This document shows, piece by piece, positions 39,001-51,084 of a DNA stretch of 64,000 nt. The stretch's first letter is position 1. Every line of letters starts with the position of its first letter. Location: NCBI GenBank assembly GCA_013398275.1, contig VZSE01013367.1, positions 988,892 through 1,052,891 on the forward strand, read 5' to 3'. The notes under the pieces were generated by a model. That model searched no databases. It was given only the letters and a program-made list of their open reading frames with translations, and was not told the DNA's origin. The DNA is from Promerops cafer (lineage: Eukaryota > Chordata > Aves > Passeriformes > Nectariniidae). The position numbers and the translations under genes are program-made.

Positions 39001-42000
39001 CAGTAACTGTTAGATGTGTGTTCTGCTGCCTGTGCTCTTTCCAGTGGGCACTCAGTTTATGTGTGTGATGTAGCCAGCTCACTAAAGACACTTCACTCAT
39101 AGGCAAGACAGGATACAAAACAGAGCCATAGTGTTTTACAGGGCTTGCTCTGTGATCATCATCTGCTTTTGGCACATTTGCTAGGCTTGGCCAGTGTATC
39201 CTAGAAAAGCTGGCTACTTCTGTGTCCAACTGCAGTCAGGACTCCTCCCCACTCTGGGATAGATTTCCTGAACCCTGGAGAAATGGATCCCCTCTACCCT
39301 ATTTCTATACTAGTTACAATAGAGAAGAACTTTGGCTCTTCTACTGCTGGCACCATGTAAAACAAAAGAGAACATGGTAGAAAGATTTTTGTGCTGTGGT
39401 GGTAGGACTTGAAAGGAGTATTTATTTCAAAAGGCTTCCTGAATAGAGTTATGACATTTACAGAGATGTTCAGTACAAGACATTATGCCACACTGATCAA
39501 TGTCCCCAACAGTTTGTAATGTTCCAGTCTGCTGCTGGTAAACTTGGTGATCTTCTTGGTCTCTCTCTGATAACATCTTGAACAATATGCTCCTTTTCCC
39601 TACCTAGCATTTCCTCTCCTTATATACAGTTGTCTAATATAGACAGATCAATTTTTCTGAGATGTTTTCTTTGAGTGATGGTTCTGTACACAGGTTGTTC
39701 AAAGCCTTACTCTTCTTGGCACTGTTACAGAGAGAAGGTTTCTGAAAAGTGACTATGAGTGATAGCACAGAAACTTGTATTTATTACAGCTTAGTCATTC
39801 CCAAAAGCAGAATGATTTTTCATCTACCACCAGTTCACTCTGGTGAACAGTTGAGCTAATGTATTTTTCTACTTTGCATGCTATCATCCATAATGTGAAG
39901 ATTCCATATACCAAATACTGCTTTTCCAGGGAACATCTGCTTCATTCCACAGCTTATAAATACTGTATCTGTGATCTCTATCTCAAAATATCAGCAGGTC
40001 TCTTCACGGTTCACAGACCTGTCAATAGTAGTGGCAATATGAGCAGTGGAAAGACCCAGTCTGACTGTGGGAAAGAAAAAAGAGCTTGTTGTGTTAGCAG
40101 TTCAAAAAACTATCTATTAGTGATAAAAGATTTGATCAAAACTATGGAGCCCTGTGAGATCCTCTTACGGTGCTGTATTTCAGCATAGAGCTGCATACTA
40201 AACCATTTCTCCCAGTTAGTCTTTTTCCACACCTTAATATGGGCCCCAGTTTTCCACTCTGTTAGTTTAAGCAAGGAGTCTGCTTTGGACACAATCCATT
40301 ATAAAGTCAACCCACCACCTTTTACAAAAACAAGAGAAGCCAGGAACTGAAAAGACAAGACTGAATTGTCTGGCTGTTCCATTACTTTTTTCCTTTATGT
40401 TTCAACCAGGAAAGTGTCCAAGTTACTAGACAGTTTTTGAATTAGTCAGTAATGTTCATCTTTAGCATCTCATTCTCTTTGTAGTTGAGTTTTCTACTTC
40501 TTGTTTCTTCCTTTTCTGGAAGCCACGTGTGCTGGCTGGGAGAAAATTGGTAATGCATGCAAGGAGGAGATAGGTCAAAGAGACAAAGTTGATTTTAGTT
40601 TTGTCATCACTGTCCTGTCTCTGGAGAAATTCTAGAAACAACTTTAAAAAGATGATCTTTATTAAGATGTGAAACAAAAGCCAGGCAGTGCAAGAGCAAA
40701 CAGAAATAAGGCCGGGCTTACTGAAATATATCAGGGGAGAAAGAGACACGAGAGCTTTAACAACAGAATGGGATCAGTTTCAGTGAGTCTTGTGTAAACA
40801 ATACATAGGCCTGAGATCCTCTTTAAAGAAAGAGATCAGAAAAATAGCCAAGAAGTATTATGGAGTGAGAGAAGGCAGCAAATCAAAAGTGATCTGACAG
40901 ACAAATGAAGCAGCCAAAAAAGATGTTATGGAGAGGGATAGTTGCCATGTCATAACCTAAGGGCACGGCAGTCTCACCAGAAAAGTACAATTTTGGGTGC
41001 CACAGTCCAAGCACTCTGACAAACTGAAGAAAATACAGTAAATTCAAGACAATTAAGGACGTGGCACGTAGAACTACTATATGAGGTTAACAAAACCTCC
41101 ACAAGTCTAAGCATAATTAGTTTACTCCAAGAAGTAAAAGGATATTCAAAAGATGGAAAGTATTTACATGAGTAAGTGTTTAGGGTTCAGGAAGGAGGAA
41201 CAAGGTACAACAGGGTGAAACAAAGGAAAAATTCAGATAGCACATCAGGAGAAACTAGCTGATGAAAAGGTCATCTAGATTCTTAAACAGATTTTTATAG
41301 CACACAGTAGTTTCTACCACTGGACTTTCCTGAAAGCAGACTACACAATGTGTCCGAAAACACTTTGTACAAATTATCAGGGACTGTAGAAAACAGGCTG
41401 GAGCATGCAAGACATCTCTTTCCTCTCTAGTCTATATTTCTTTGACACAGAGGCTTTTCTCCATTCACTCCCCTCTGTAGATGCGTATCTGGACTTTTCC
41501 TGACAACAATGAATGGATTAAATTAGTCTGAGACATAGCAGTTTTGAAACGATCAGCTCTCAGTATGCTGGAAGTATAGCTAGGCACTGTTGTTTTCCAT
41601 GTAAGTGAAAAAATGTTACTGCAAGATCCTATGAATGGCAAGAATGGGTTTGGAGCCTTGCGCTGGAGACTGAAAGGCAACTTGGAAAATATTTCCGGAG
41701 CGGCTCCTTGCAGCCTTCGATACTTGGATTCGTTTTCTGAAATTCTGAAGGAATCTTTTGCTTTTTTTCCCCCTTCTGTGCATTTTTGGTGCTGAACTTT
41801 TTCCGGTTTTCCCACACTCCTGCCTGTCACAGAGCAGAAACCACAAAAATGCAGCAAAGTAAAGTCTGTCCAAGGAGCTGCAATTCCATCTCACAAGGAT
41901 AAACATTTCCTTTGCCAAGAAGTGAGCACAGCACACCGGCATCTTCAAATACACATCCCCGCAGCCCAGCAGAGAAACCCACTGACACAGCCTGTCACCT

Positions 42001-45000
42001 GTACTAACAAGAGCCACCCAACATGAAAGAAATCAGACAGCAAAGCCACCAGAGCATACCTGCCAGACCTGATGCTCACATCGGCATTTGCTGATCTGAC
42101 AAAATTTACTAACATCTTGTTTTCTTTTTAAATAGTTTTGGAGGATTAACTCTGTGTGCTATCTCTTAAGATAGCAAGAGTACAGGCAGCAAATACACAA
42201 ACTTCCCCAAGCAGTTCTGTCCAAGTTCCTTAAACATGACTTGCAGTTCCAGATTTGATTCACACACAGTGACTGCATCTTCATAAGGTGTCTTTCATCA
42301 GTAATCTAAAACTAAAACTTCTCTCTTTAAACAGGAAGTGAAAACAGAATCAGGAAACCTCACAGGAGTTTGCTCCGAAAGGTTTACAACTCTTCTGGCT
42401 ATAAGTAAGTACAAGGAAGGAAGTTATGAAATCAATTTTTCAGGACGAAACAAGTCTGAGGATATATGAGGAAAAACCTGATGAAGGATTTAACTAAAGC
42501 AGTTCTGCCATTTAAGAGAAGATAAACAGAGAGCTGAGGAAGCTGAAAACCCAGAAGTCTTGCTCACATTTTCTCATAATGCACAAAAGAGAAGACATAC
42601 CAAGAATTGGAAAGCAAGGAAACTTACAGTCAGTAATCAAAATTTCATGGTGGATATTTTAGTTTGTTTTTAAAGATAGCATTTGTTTTTAAAGATAACT
42701 GTCAAATCCATTCACTTACCTTAGAATAGCAAGCATTATTTAACTAACAGCTTACTAGAAGTTAAAAGAAGGATTTCTACACTCAATGAGAAAAGCTATC
42801 ATTACATCAGGCACAATATAAACATTTCAAATGAAATAAACACTTGTGCTTGAAGGTCTAAATCCAACATGGTGTGTTAAATTTATGGGAAAATTTGGCT
42901 CAGGGGCAGATTATCTCGTTAAAGGTACTGAATTGCTTTGGTGCTTTGTTTTGGCCTCTTTTTTTTGGCACCCTCTTCTGACCCACCAGATTGTAGCCCC
43001 CATGGAAGATTAGACAGAGGGAGTGACTTAAGTGCCTAAACATAGATGTACCATAATTGGTGCTCTCAAGTTATTTGAGACATCTGCATCGGACTGACAG
43101 ATACAAGACAAGATCTATGGAAGACCTGTACTCATCTGGAAGAGCAGCTGGAAGTCAGGTGGAATAGCCCTGGGCATCCAAAATGCCACTAGCAACCTGT
43201 ATTTACATTACTGAATCCCACTCTGGGATCAATCTGACTGCTCCTATGTCCTTACCTTTGTATGATGTTACAGTTACCTTCCATACCCTTGTGAAACGCA
43301 CAACTGCAACATAGTGCAATGCTTATTTCAGTATGTACACCTCAGGTTTTTCTGAGATTTATCTTGCACAGCACAGCCAAAAAGATCTGTCAGAGTCAGA
43401 TGGAGACAGTTTCTGCTCCAATATTCATCTTCAGCTCCCTGTTGTGGACGGAAGAGATAAAACTTACTTGGATATCCTCTGGGCTGCAGCCTTTCTGATC
43501 ACTGCTTGTCTGTGGTTTGTTGGAGGCTTTGGAACCAGCTGAGGAGCTGTACTCTGGGATGGCATCACTTTGTGCAAACTGGCTGCCTTCTGGATACTAG
43601 AAGTGGTACTTGATGTCTTGCGGGCATCAGAGCCATCTGGCACAGATATATGACTGGTGCTGGATTGTGAGTAGTTGGCAAAAACAGCCTGGGTAAAAAA
43701 GAAAAAAATAGTAATTGGTGATTACTTCTGTGAACATTGCTAAGAATGCTGATGGAGGTGTGTGACATTTTTGTGAGTGATAGTATCTGCCTGGTGAAGG
43801 CAACCCCAGGGCTCCAGGCAAAGACCACACAAAGAGTTAAGTTGTAAAGTCAGTGAATTTTATGCCCTTGGAAACCAGGACTAGCTTCTAGGAAAGCAGA
43901 CAACCTCACTACTGCCACAGAATTCTACTATTCCAGATTAAAAAACAAGAGGCCCAATCCTCAATCTAATCTTGCAGTGGGCTTCCATCCACAAAGAAAT
44001 AAAGATTTCATTACATTGACTTTCTGCATTATCTTGCTAAATTATGTGGGAGGTAGGATAGGGACAGTTCTAGAAAGAGAAAGGTTATGGGGAAGATGAT
44101 ACAATGCTACTTATTCGGTCTAACTGTGTAGGTGCTTGGAATAACAGAAAAGCTCTAGGGTACCTTCTTCTGAAAAAGGAACTTTTTCAGAAAAGAAAAA
44201 AGAAAAAGGCCACCACTGACAAAAAGGAAATCCCCAGTGACATCAGGGAACAGAAAATATTTCTATTCCTATAGCATGTGGGAGAGTAAGCATGTTGGAG
44301 ATAAGACACAGGGAACAAAAGGATCTGCCTCTTATGAGACACTGGAGAACTGAGCAATGGCCTGGCAAAGCAGGGAGTGGAGAATATTTCCTCTGTGGGA
44401 GCTCTACAGACTGCTAAACTCTCTTCAGAAAGGAGCAACCTGCTGGGAGCTCTGCTTTGTCTTTCCTCAAAGTCAGTCAGATTCCCAGCACAGAGGCAAA
44501 ACCGTAACGTTGTAATTTGGCATCTAGAGGTCAGTGATAGGAGATAAGGGGAAGAGCTGAGCCCTCAGTGTGACCCTGGGAGCAGTGCCCTTCACTGAGT
44601 TTGTCCTCAGTTTCTCCTCGGGTGGAAAATACACAAAGCCACAGCAAATGGGCTCCAGGCTCCAGAGAAAAACCACAGTCTTGAGAGCTGGCTGAGTCTC
44701 AGCACACGGACAGGAAAAGCCCCTCTCCCCCGCAATTCTCTGGCAAATGGCAGAGCAGTGCTGTGTGGGAAGGCGTTTCTGACAGGCAGAGCTCTAGGGA
44801 GAGAAGGAAGTGCAGGAGCCAAAACAGGCCCATTTCCTAACTAGAGCTCACTGACAAGATGCCCTTGAGCTCCTGATCCTTCTTAACCTCTCCCTTCCCT
44901 GAAGCTCTACCTTGACTGCAGCTTCCAGATTCTCAATAAGGAAGCTAGTACAAGTGCAGAAGTCTGGAAAATAGCAGTCACACCCCACCTCTCCCCAGAA

Positions 45001-48000
45001 AAACAAACTAAACTGGAACTTGGTTTAGTCTCTTGCATCTCTGAGCCTGACACACCATAGGGTTGGGGTGGAGACCCTCAAGTCACTGCACCCACTTCTT
45101 ATTCAGCAGTGACATTTCACTGTGAAATTATATTATCTATCTTTCCTATAAGTTCTTCTGATATTATGCATTTTTCCTGTATGTTCTTTTTCATGTTACT
45201 AAAATCACTAAGATCCTAGAGTTCATAACACATACAGTCATAACCTTTTCCCTGTGTTAATATGCACTGGCAAGGAGGTCCATGACTCTGAAGAAACAGC
45301 AAGCATGGATGCTCTAACAAAGTCTGATCAGCAAAAGCTGTGTTGAAACCTGACTAAAGAAAGGTCATGGATGTTTTTCTTGGGGGTTACAGACTTCTGA
45401 AAACGCCTTTGTCTCCACACTGTGCTGAGATTCTGGCTGTCTTCCAGGCAAGGATGGGGAGACTGGAAGCTGACAAGGACCAGGGCTTCTGGATTCAGCT
45501 ACAAAGTATACTGCCCTGCTGTGAACTCCATAGGGACAGGACAGGAAACCAGGAGAAGCTTCTGTGCAAATAAAGAGGACAGCCAGGGAGAGCAGAGCCT
45601 GACCACACAAAAGAAGGGCTGGGAAGCGTTCAGCATATCCAAAACATAGAGACAGAACTTATCAGTCAGGATTCTGAAGACTAAGAGTCTAGGGAAAGCA
45701 GAAGCCTAGACAAACCCTGACAGATGCAGTCCTGAAGGAGGTAGCACCCTACAACTACTGCTGCTTCAAGTGAAAAACTTTCAATTACAGTTCCCAGGCT
45801 GGCAGATTTAACTTGATGTTGAGGAGACATTTGCTACCATAACAAGTTTCTAGGGCTACAAATCTGAAAAATACTAAAAAAGCTGTAAGACGTTTTAGCT
45901 AAAATTTCTGTAAATTATTAGTGAGCTAATTCTTGTGCACAATTTTCTGGGGAGGAGGAACAGCATTAACCCTGTCTTGCCTATGAACAAAGTTAGCACT
46001 GACAGAGAAAGTATTTTTTCTCTACATCACAGATTGAAGCAATATCTCCTTGCTTCAACATCTACAACAACACCATACACAGAGTATTACCTGTACCAAA
46101 AAAAAAAAGTTTATTTAGAAAATCTCAATGTGTTCACCTTGTCAGTAAGGATAATGAACGTCTAAGAGTATTAGTCAGTAGCAGCTAAGTTTGGGCTGTT
46201 AGTGATTAAAAAGCAGAGAGGTAGTGTAGTACTTTGAAGAAAAGCAGATATATTAATGATCCTCAAAACCAGAAAAATGTTCCTGGCACTTACCATTTCT
46301 GTATCTAACACCCATCCCTAGCACAGTAATGGAACAAATGTTGCAAGCAAAAACATGTTCATTGTGTGACCAGAGGAGGTAATGAAGCTCATTTCCTGTG
46401 AATCTGTCTTACAGTATCTAATATAAAGCATACCCCAAATTATGACTCCCTTCGTGGGTCTGGGCATTCTTGTGTTGGATTTTGTGCTAATTAGGAGTGG
46501 TCTCGTGCTGCAGCCTTTTCCTTAATGGGAACAATAGTTGAACCCCCTTCCCAGATACATGGCTCTTGATTTTAATGAAATTTGTATGAAATATAGCTGT
46601 GAGATTTCTGTCCCACAGTCATTCACATTCAATTGGATCAGCAAATCTGAAAAAGATGAGAGACTCAGCAGTGTATGAGAACTGACACACAGATGCACAC
46701 ACACATGTATTGCATAAAGATCCGTGCAGCTAGTTCCAAATCCCTGACACTGCAAACTTAGATGTTTATAAGCAATAAACAATAATGAGGTTGTAAGTTA
46801 AATTTAAAAAAAGAAAAAAAGCAAATCCAACAAAACACAACCCACCACTTTTAGAAAAGCAACTGTGTTTCAGATAACACTGCAAAAATACAGAGAATTA
46901 ATAGGCTTGGAAGACCTTTCCAGTCATATAAATTGTTTAGTGGAAATTCTTTTGAACACATACCAATGCATTCAGTTAAAGCAGTTTGGATACAACGATC
47001 GTTTGAACTGAAAATTCAAAGTGGCAATAAAGAGCAGGCTCAAAAGGTACTATTAACTACCACAGTGTTAAACTGCACTAAGAAGAGTATCTTGAGGCCT
47101 TAAAGAAGAACAACCTTATGGTATGCACAGACTGTCCTGAACCATGTCCTTTTTGATAAATTCTTCAGAGCAGGAAAAAAATATAGTATATTCAGTTGAC
47201 TTGGTGCCTTCTGTTTTATTTCTCTTGGTACTGCTAGCTCTCTGGGGCAAGGATTGGGCTGTATTATTGTATTGGAAAGATAGTTAATACATCTGGGCGT
47301 TACCATAATTCTAATAATAGTGACAGGATCAGAAACATGGGGACAAAATTTCAGCTGGTATAAATCAGCTCAGACTACTGCTTACAGAATGATTGTTCTG
47401 TTTTACTTACACTGAGACTTTGACTCATCAGTATCACAAGACTCAAATAGGAAAAATGGCAGTTAGCACATTTAGTGGGAAAACAATCTGAGGGAGAAAG
47501 CTGCAAAACAAGAATGAACAAGAAACTGAAGGAAAAGAGATACATATTGAACTGCTGTCAGATTTGCAGTAACAGTTTAGAAAACAGTTTAATGATGTTC
47601 AAGGCTGCATTCAAAGACACCCTGTATTCTCAGGCAGCAATAATATAGTTCTAGGAATACTAGGAATATTATTCAAAGTACTCAGCACTTCCAGTCAGAT
47701 CTAAATAAATGGTAAGGATGTCAGAAGAGAATCACAAATATTAAAAGACAAAAATTTGCTGAACTTCATAAAATGAGGACTATTTCAGAGGACATACAAT
47801 TTTTAAATGACTGAGAGGAGAATTATTTAAGGTTAATTTAGCCTAATGTTCTACAGCATAAAATCTACTTAAACTTGTGATTGAAAATGTGATCACATAA
47901 CTGCCCACACAACTCATTAACATGATTCATGTCTTATTTAACATGAGCCTTTTTGATGTAAGCAGGACTGACGGGGATCATTCCACCATACAATTGTACT

Positions 48001-51000
48001 TCCCTTGTTTTAATTTAGCTTTTTTCCCATGTGAAATGTTTGGCAAAAAATTTTAAACGCAGTAGATGCTAGGCTAAGCAGACAGAACATAGCCACACAA
48101 AGAAGGAACCTCCCTAACAGCTAATGGCATCTTTCCAGTACAGGAAACAATTAGAGAATAAACAATGATGGTGTATTAACTGTCTTGCCAACTGCAGCGA
48201 TAATAACATCTAGGTCGTAATGTGTCACATGAAGTCTCCTTTAAACATTAAAAACACTGCTATAAGCCTGTTTTTCTTGTCTTTTGGTTTGATTTTGTAA
48301 TTCTTGTTCCTTGATTTTACTGATATCAGATTTAAGCTTCTTGTCTCTACTTTCAAACTCTTCCCCTTTCTATTTTTGTTCACTTTTCTCAAGGTCTGTA
48401 CTGTGTCTGTTCCTGGTCCATATCACTCTATCTATTTGTTTTTTAGACTCTCATCCAGTCAGCTTGGTGTTTTTCTTTTTGTCCAAGTGATCAAGTACCT
48501 ATTCTGGCATCAAAGGTCTATTTCTACCGTACTACGCTGTGTGAACTAGCTTCTGCATACAATGAGTGAAAACTGTTCATTATTATTCCTCTTCCTCCAC
48601 CCACACAGTATTTGATATTCTGCAGATTGCTAAATGCCTGGAGAAATCATCATCATTCTTACGTGTCTGGAAAGTGTTCAACCAAGAGTGGGTGCTGCAA
48701 CAAAGCACACAACAAGCCTTCATGTTAACACACATGATAAGATACATCTACTGCACAGTAGATGGAGTGATTCTTATGACACAAATACTTGGCTAAAAAA
48801 GCCCATGCTTTCCAGTGCATCCATCTCATCTCCAACATACTGAGCTGGTTAATGTACAGGAGAAGCATTTGCTGTGTGATTAATCAAAGTGCTTCTGTTA
48901 CTTGATCACATATATATATATAATCATACATGTAACTAGTCCCTTTGCCAGAGACAGAAGAAAAGACTGGCATCTAGCCATGCTGCATGGTCACGCCACA
49001 CTCACGCCACACTTGAGGTACACTCAGGTGTACCTCAAGATATATTAATCTATAGATGTACTTCAGCTACTGACAAATGGCTAGTCTGCCTTCTAACCAT
49101 AACAAGAACTTGAACAATCAGATGAAACAGTCTCAGAGATATCCTGCACACATTCCCCAAAGTAAAGAGATGATGACACTCTTTCAAGTGATAGGCCTTC
49201 AGTCTTGGGGCATATATTTCTTCTGCTGAGGGCAGACTGACAAATTTGACTGTAGCAGACAAGACAACAAAGGATGGAGTAGATCTCAATACACGGGAAG
49301 GAAGAGAAACAAAATAGCACTGGGAGATAGGCAGCATAGGTGATACTGACAAGGAAATATGGTAAAGCCATGCAGGCTAGGATAAGCTACATGAACTGTA
49401 GCTAAAAAGGGAGAACAAATGAAAGGGTGGTGCAGAAGTCAAACCAGTGTGAGTGGGAAAATGTAGGTCAGAGAATGCATAAACAGCAGAAAAGAGAAGG
49501 CAGTTCTTAGAAAGGCCAAGTTAAAGGACTGAAGTCTGAGAAGCTAACTAGAGAAGCAGAAGGAAGAGGTCAGTGACAGAAAGCTAGAGAGGGTGCAGGG
49601 GAAGACAAAGGTAGTGTCATGACTGGCAGGGTGGGCATCAGAGGATTGATGCAACTGTGACTGGAAGAGGAGGGATGGCTGGCTCCATACAGTGGTTTGG
49701 ACAGGAAGTGTCCAAGAGACAATCATTCTATTAAGATGGCATTTTATTCATGACAGAAAATCTGAAGGCCCCCATGTTCAGCAAGTATTTTTCTTCATTA
49801 ACGTCAAATTCAGTGCAGCCTGAGTCCTGCAGCATGGCAATAGCCTCAATACAGCAACTCCAGAATGCTTGGCTCAGAAGGAGAAGGGAGGGAGAGAAAG
49901 GAGGGGGGACGCTGTGGGGGCGAGAGGAGGTTTAACAAAGAATCATTTTAACAGAAACTCCTGAGTAATGGCTCTGGCCCAGGCCAAGAATAACATCAGC
50001 TCAATGTCAGCAGTTAGAAGAGGGCTCAGCCAGGCTCCATGGCCAGCTCCAGCCTCCTCACAGGCATAAGCCAGTTTATGGCCCTTTCCTGAGCTTGTGA
50101 GCAGCCACATCTGCCCACCCAGAGCCCAGTGGACAGAGATGAAAGGAAGACCTCATGCAGAGTGGGAGCAAGAAGACTGTAGATGAGAGAAGTTGAGGAT
50201 GGAAACTACATGGCTAAGTAAGGGCCTTGAAAGAAGGAGAGCAAGGATTCCTTCAAGATGCTCCCAGAAAAAGATGAGGGCAATTTGCCTATAACCTATT
50301 CTCAAGGACCCTGACTAATGACTCGTATGCTTCACAGGAGGGAGAGTGGGTGTCCAGATCTCCATGTGTTAGGTCTGTTCATGGGAGTCCAGTCATGCCA
50401 GACTGCTAACAAAAAGCTCCTTGCTATTGGAGACCACGCTGTTTTGAATGAAGGTTTGTTCACTCAAAGGCTTCCTTCCTTTTAGCAGGGAAGCCTTTGG
50501 GACATCTCTCAGAATACATCTCTCTCTCCATAATAACAAAGTAAGGTAACAAGTGTATCAATTAAGTCATTATAACCTTGAAAGACTGTCCTGGCAGAAT
50601 GGAAATGCTGTTCCATACACAGTGGTCCACCTTTGGCATCTAGGAGTCATCCAGAACATCAATAATACAAGCCCTTTTTCATATTTCCTCCAGCTCTTAA
50701 GATGTCAATGTAATGGAAGAAGCTATTGGGAACCACAGTATCAAAATGCCATCAAAATCACTGCAGGTAATATTGGTTTTGTTGCAACACACTCCAAGAG
50801 CTACTTCCTTCACAAAATCTCTGCCCTATGTACTGTCTCTGGGTTTGCTCTGCACATCTAAGACTCAGTCAACTCTGCTACATTCCAGGCAGGATTTTTT
50901 CTTAGTTACCTGTTCCCGTGCTTGGTTGTGCTCCAACAGCTGTCTTGACTGAAGTTTCTGCTGCTGAAGTTGCTGCACAGCAAACTGAAGCTGATAGCTG

Positions 51001-51084
51001 GGATGTGCCAGAGGACCCCGTGTCACCTTGTAGACACTGTTCTCCATCTCTCCTTCCGAGGCAAAATGAAGATTCTCTGGAGCC
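14911..51084 (-). CDS. TTLL5: TTLL5, tubulin polyglutamylase, C-terminal exons only (gene level, partial)
   Basis: Coding order on the - strand is 51084-50910, 43688-43468, 36481-36396, then the proposed 15014-14911. They total 586 bases, about 194 residues plus a stop, with all phases matching. The 5' part, including the ATP-grasp TTL ligase domain, lies beyond position 64,000. Identification rests on [29 protein letters not shown] and [11 protein letters not shown], which match the human TTLL5 C-terminus as I remember it. TTLL5 adds glutamate side chains to alpha-tubulin and to RPGR in cilia and photoreceptors, and is also known as the coactivator partner STAMP. These exons encode the Ser/Gln-rich tail, not the catalytic domain. 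The tail-to-tail position next to TGFB3 is the same as in human. Confidence 0.85.
15015..36395 (-). other. TTLL5: Proposed last intron of TTLL5 (21 kb)
   Basis: AT-rich intronic sequence on the TTLL5 strand. Apart from the CR1 LINE at 18,356-19,172 I recognise no gene, RNA or other mobile family. There are scattered A or T homopolymers (for example 32946-32957) and a 9-bp hairpin at 26715-26735 (arms TTACTCAAA and TTTGAGTAA, loop GAT). Open frames of up to about 140 codons occur on both strands without splice or homology support. Confidence 0.6.
18356..19172 (-). mobile_element. CR1 LINE, 5'-truncated 3' portion, frameshifted
   Basis: On the - strand this is the 3' end of a CR1 element. It contains the C-terminal reverse-transcriptase block ([18 protein letters not shown]), then a stretch with [20 protein letters not shown], then [20 protein letters not shown]. 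It ends in the typical CR1 3' UTR reading CCAACCCAAACCATTCTATG. The three coding pieces lie in different frames, so the copy is dead, and the 5' part including the endonuclease is missing. It sits in the proposed last intron of TTLL5, in the same orientation as that gene. CR1 is the dominant LINE in birds and reptiles. Boundaries are estimated from where the similarity fades. Confidence 0.9.
36396..36481 (-). CDS. TTLL5: TTLL5 coding exon, [11 protein letters not shown] segment
   Basis: An 86-base - strand exon with acceptor TAATTTATATAG and donor ACAG|GTGAGT. The first G completes Lys of RISK, then it reads [20 protein letters not shown] followed by CEPGTYST and one leftover base. Human TTLL5 has SSAEGQLNGLQSSLNPAAF at the same point, so identity is clear. 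The final residues (CEPGTYST) differ from the human FVPITSST. If the donor is skipped, the frame reads Gly-Glu-stop immediately, giving a short alternative C-terminus. Confidence 0.88.
36482..43467 (-). other. TTLL5: TTLL5 intron between the 221-base and 86-base exons
   Basis: A 7.0-kb intron. It contains a 15-base motif present three times (see 37446-38250), and a relatively stop-poor, CpG-containing patch at 41,465-42,017. No mobile element or RNA gene is recognised. Confidence 0.8.
37446..38250 (+). repeat. ATTCACTGTTTAAA motif in three copies
   Basis: ATTCACTGTTTAAA occurs at 37446-37459 and 37465-37478 (19-base period), and with a following C again at 38236-38250. The second and third copies share 15 identical bases ending in GTTTAAAC. 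The pair is a short tandem duplication. The distant third copy could be chance or part of an unrecognised repeat family. Confidence 0.4.
43468..43688 (-). CDS. TTLL5: TTLL5 coding exon, LVPKPPTNH segment
   Basis: A 221-base - strand exon that starts at a codon boundary and ends two bases into Lys. The acceptor TTTTTTACCCAG and donor CCAA|GTAAGT are strong. It reads [20 protein letters not shown], a Ser/Thr-rich stretch, then [20 protein letters not shown] and AAQRIS. Human TTLL5 has AIFGSQ at the start and [20 protein letters not shown] near the end, so start, end and motif order all agree. It belongs to the disordered C-terminal tail. No domain or catalytic residue lies here. Confidence 0.93.
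44168..44192. repeat. Perfect 11-bp hairpin with 3-base loop
   Basis: TTCTGAAAAAG (44168-44178) and CTTTTTCAGAA (44182-44192) are exact reverse complements around the loop GAA. It lies in a TTLL5 intron next to an A-rich stretch. It is too short for a microRNA precursor. Confidence 0.6.
48910..48922. repeat. Short AT dinucleotide run
   Basis: Thirteen bases of alternating A and T: a minimal microsatellite in a TTLL5 intron. Confidence 0.7.
48991..49039. repeat. Tandem 11-base duplication abutting a perfect 12-bp hairpin
   Basis: TCACGCCACAC is repeated exactly at 48991-49001 and 49002-49012. From 49012, CTTGAGGTACAC and GTGTACCTCAAG (49028-49039) form a perfect 12-bp stem around the 4-base loop TCAG. 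The direct and inverted repeats share base 49012. Its origin is unknown. A replication-slippage product or the end of a small non-autonomous DNA element are possibilities. Confidence 0.6.
50910..51084 (-). CDS. TTLL5: TTLL5 coding exon, [20 protein letters not shown] segment
   Basis: A 175-base - strand exon with acceptor TTTTTTCCTCAG and donor CAG|GTAACT. One base completes an upstream codon, then it reads [48 protein letters not shown] and [10 protein letters not shown]. The human protein, as I recall it, has APENHSS, GEVENNVYS and [20 protein letters not shown] at this point. This is a near match in the Gln-rich helical segment, which may form a coiled coil. It is the most upstream TTLL5 exon I can recognise in the window. 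Confidence 0.94.

Larger units (their letters stand above)
43689..50909 (-). other. TTLL5: TTLL5 intron between the 175-base and 221-base exons
   Basis: A 7.2-kb intron with no gene seen. It contains two perfect hairpins (44168-44192 and 49012-49039), a tandem 11-base duplication (48991-49012), a short AT dinucleotide run (48910-48922), and a purine-rich tract around 49,870-49,930. Confidence 0.8.
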
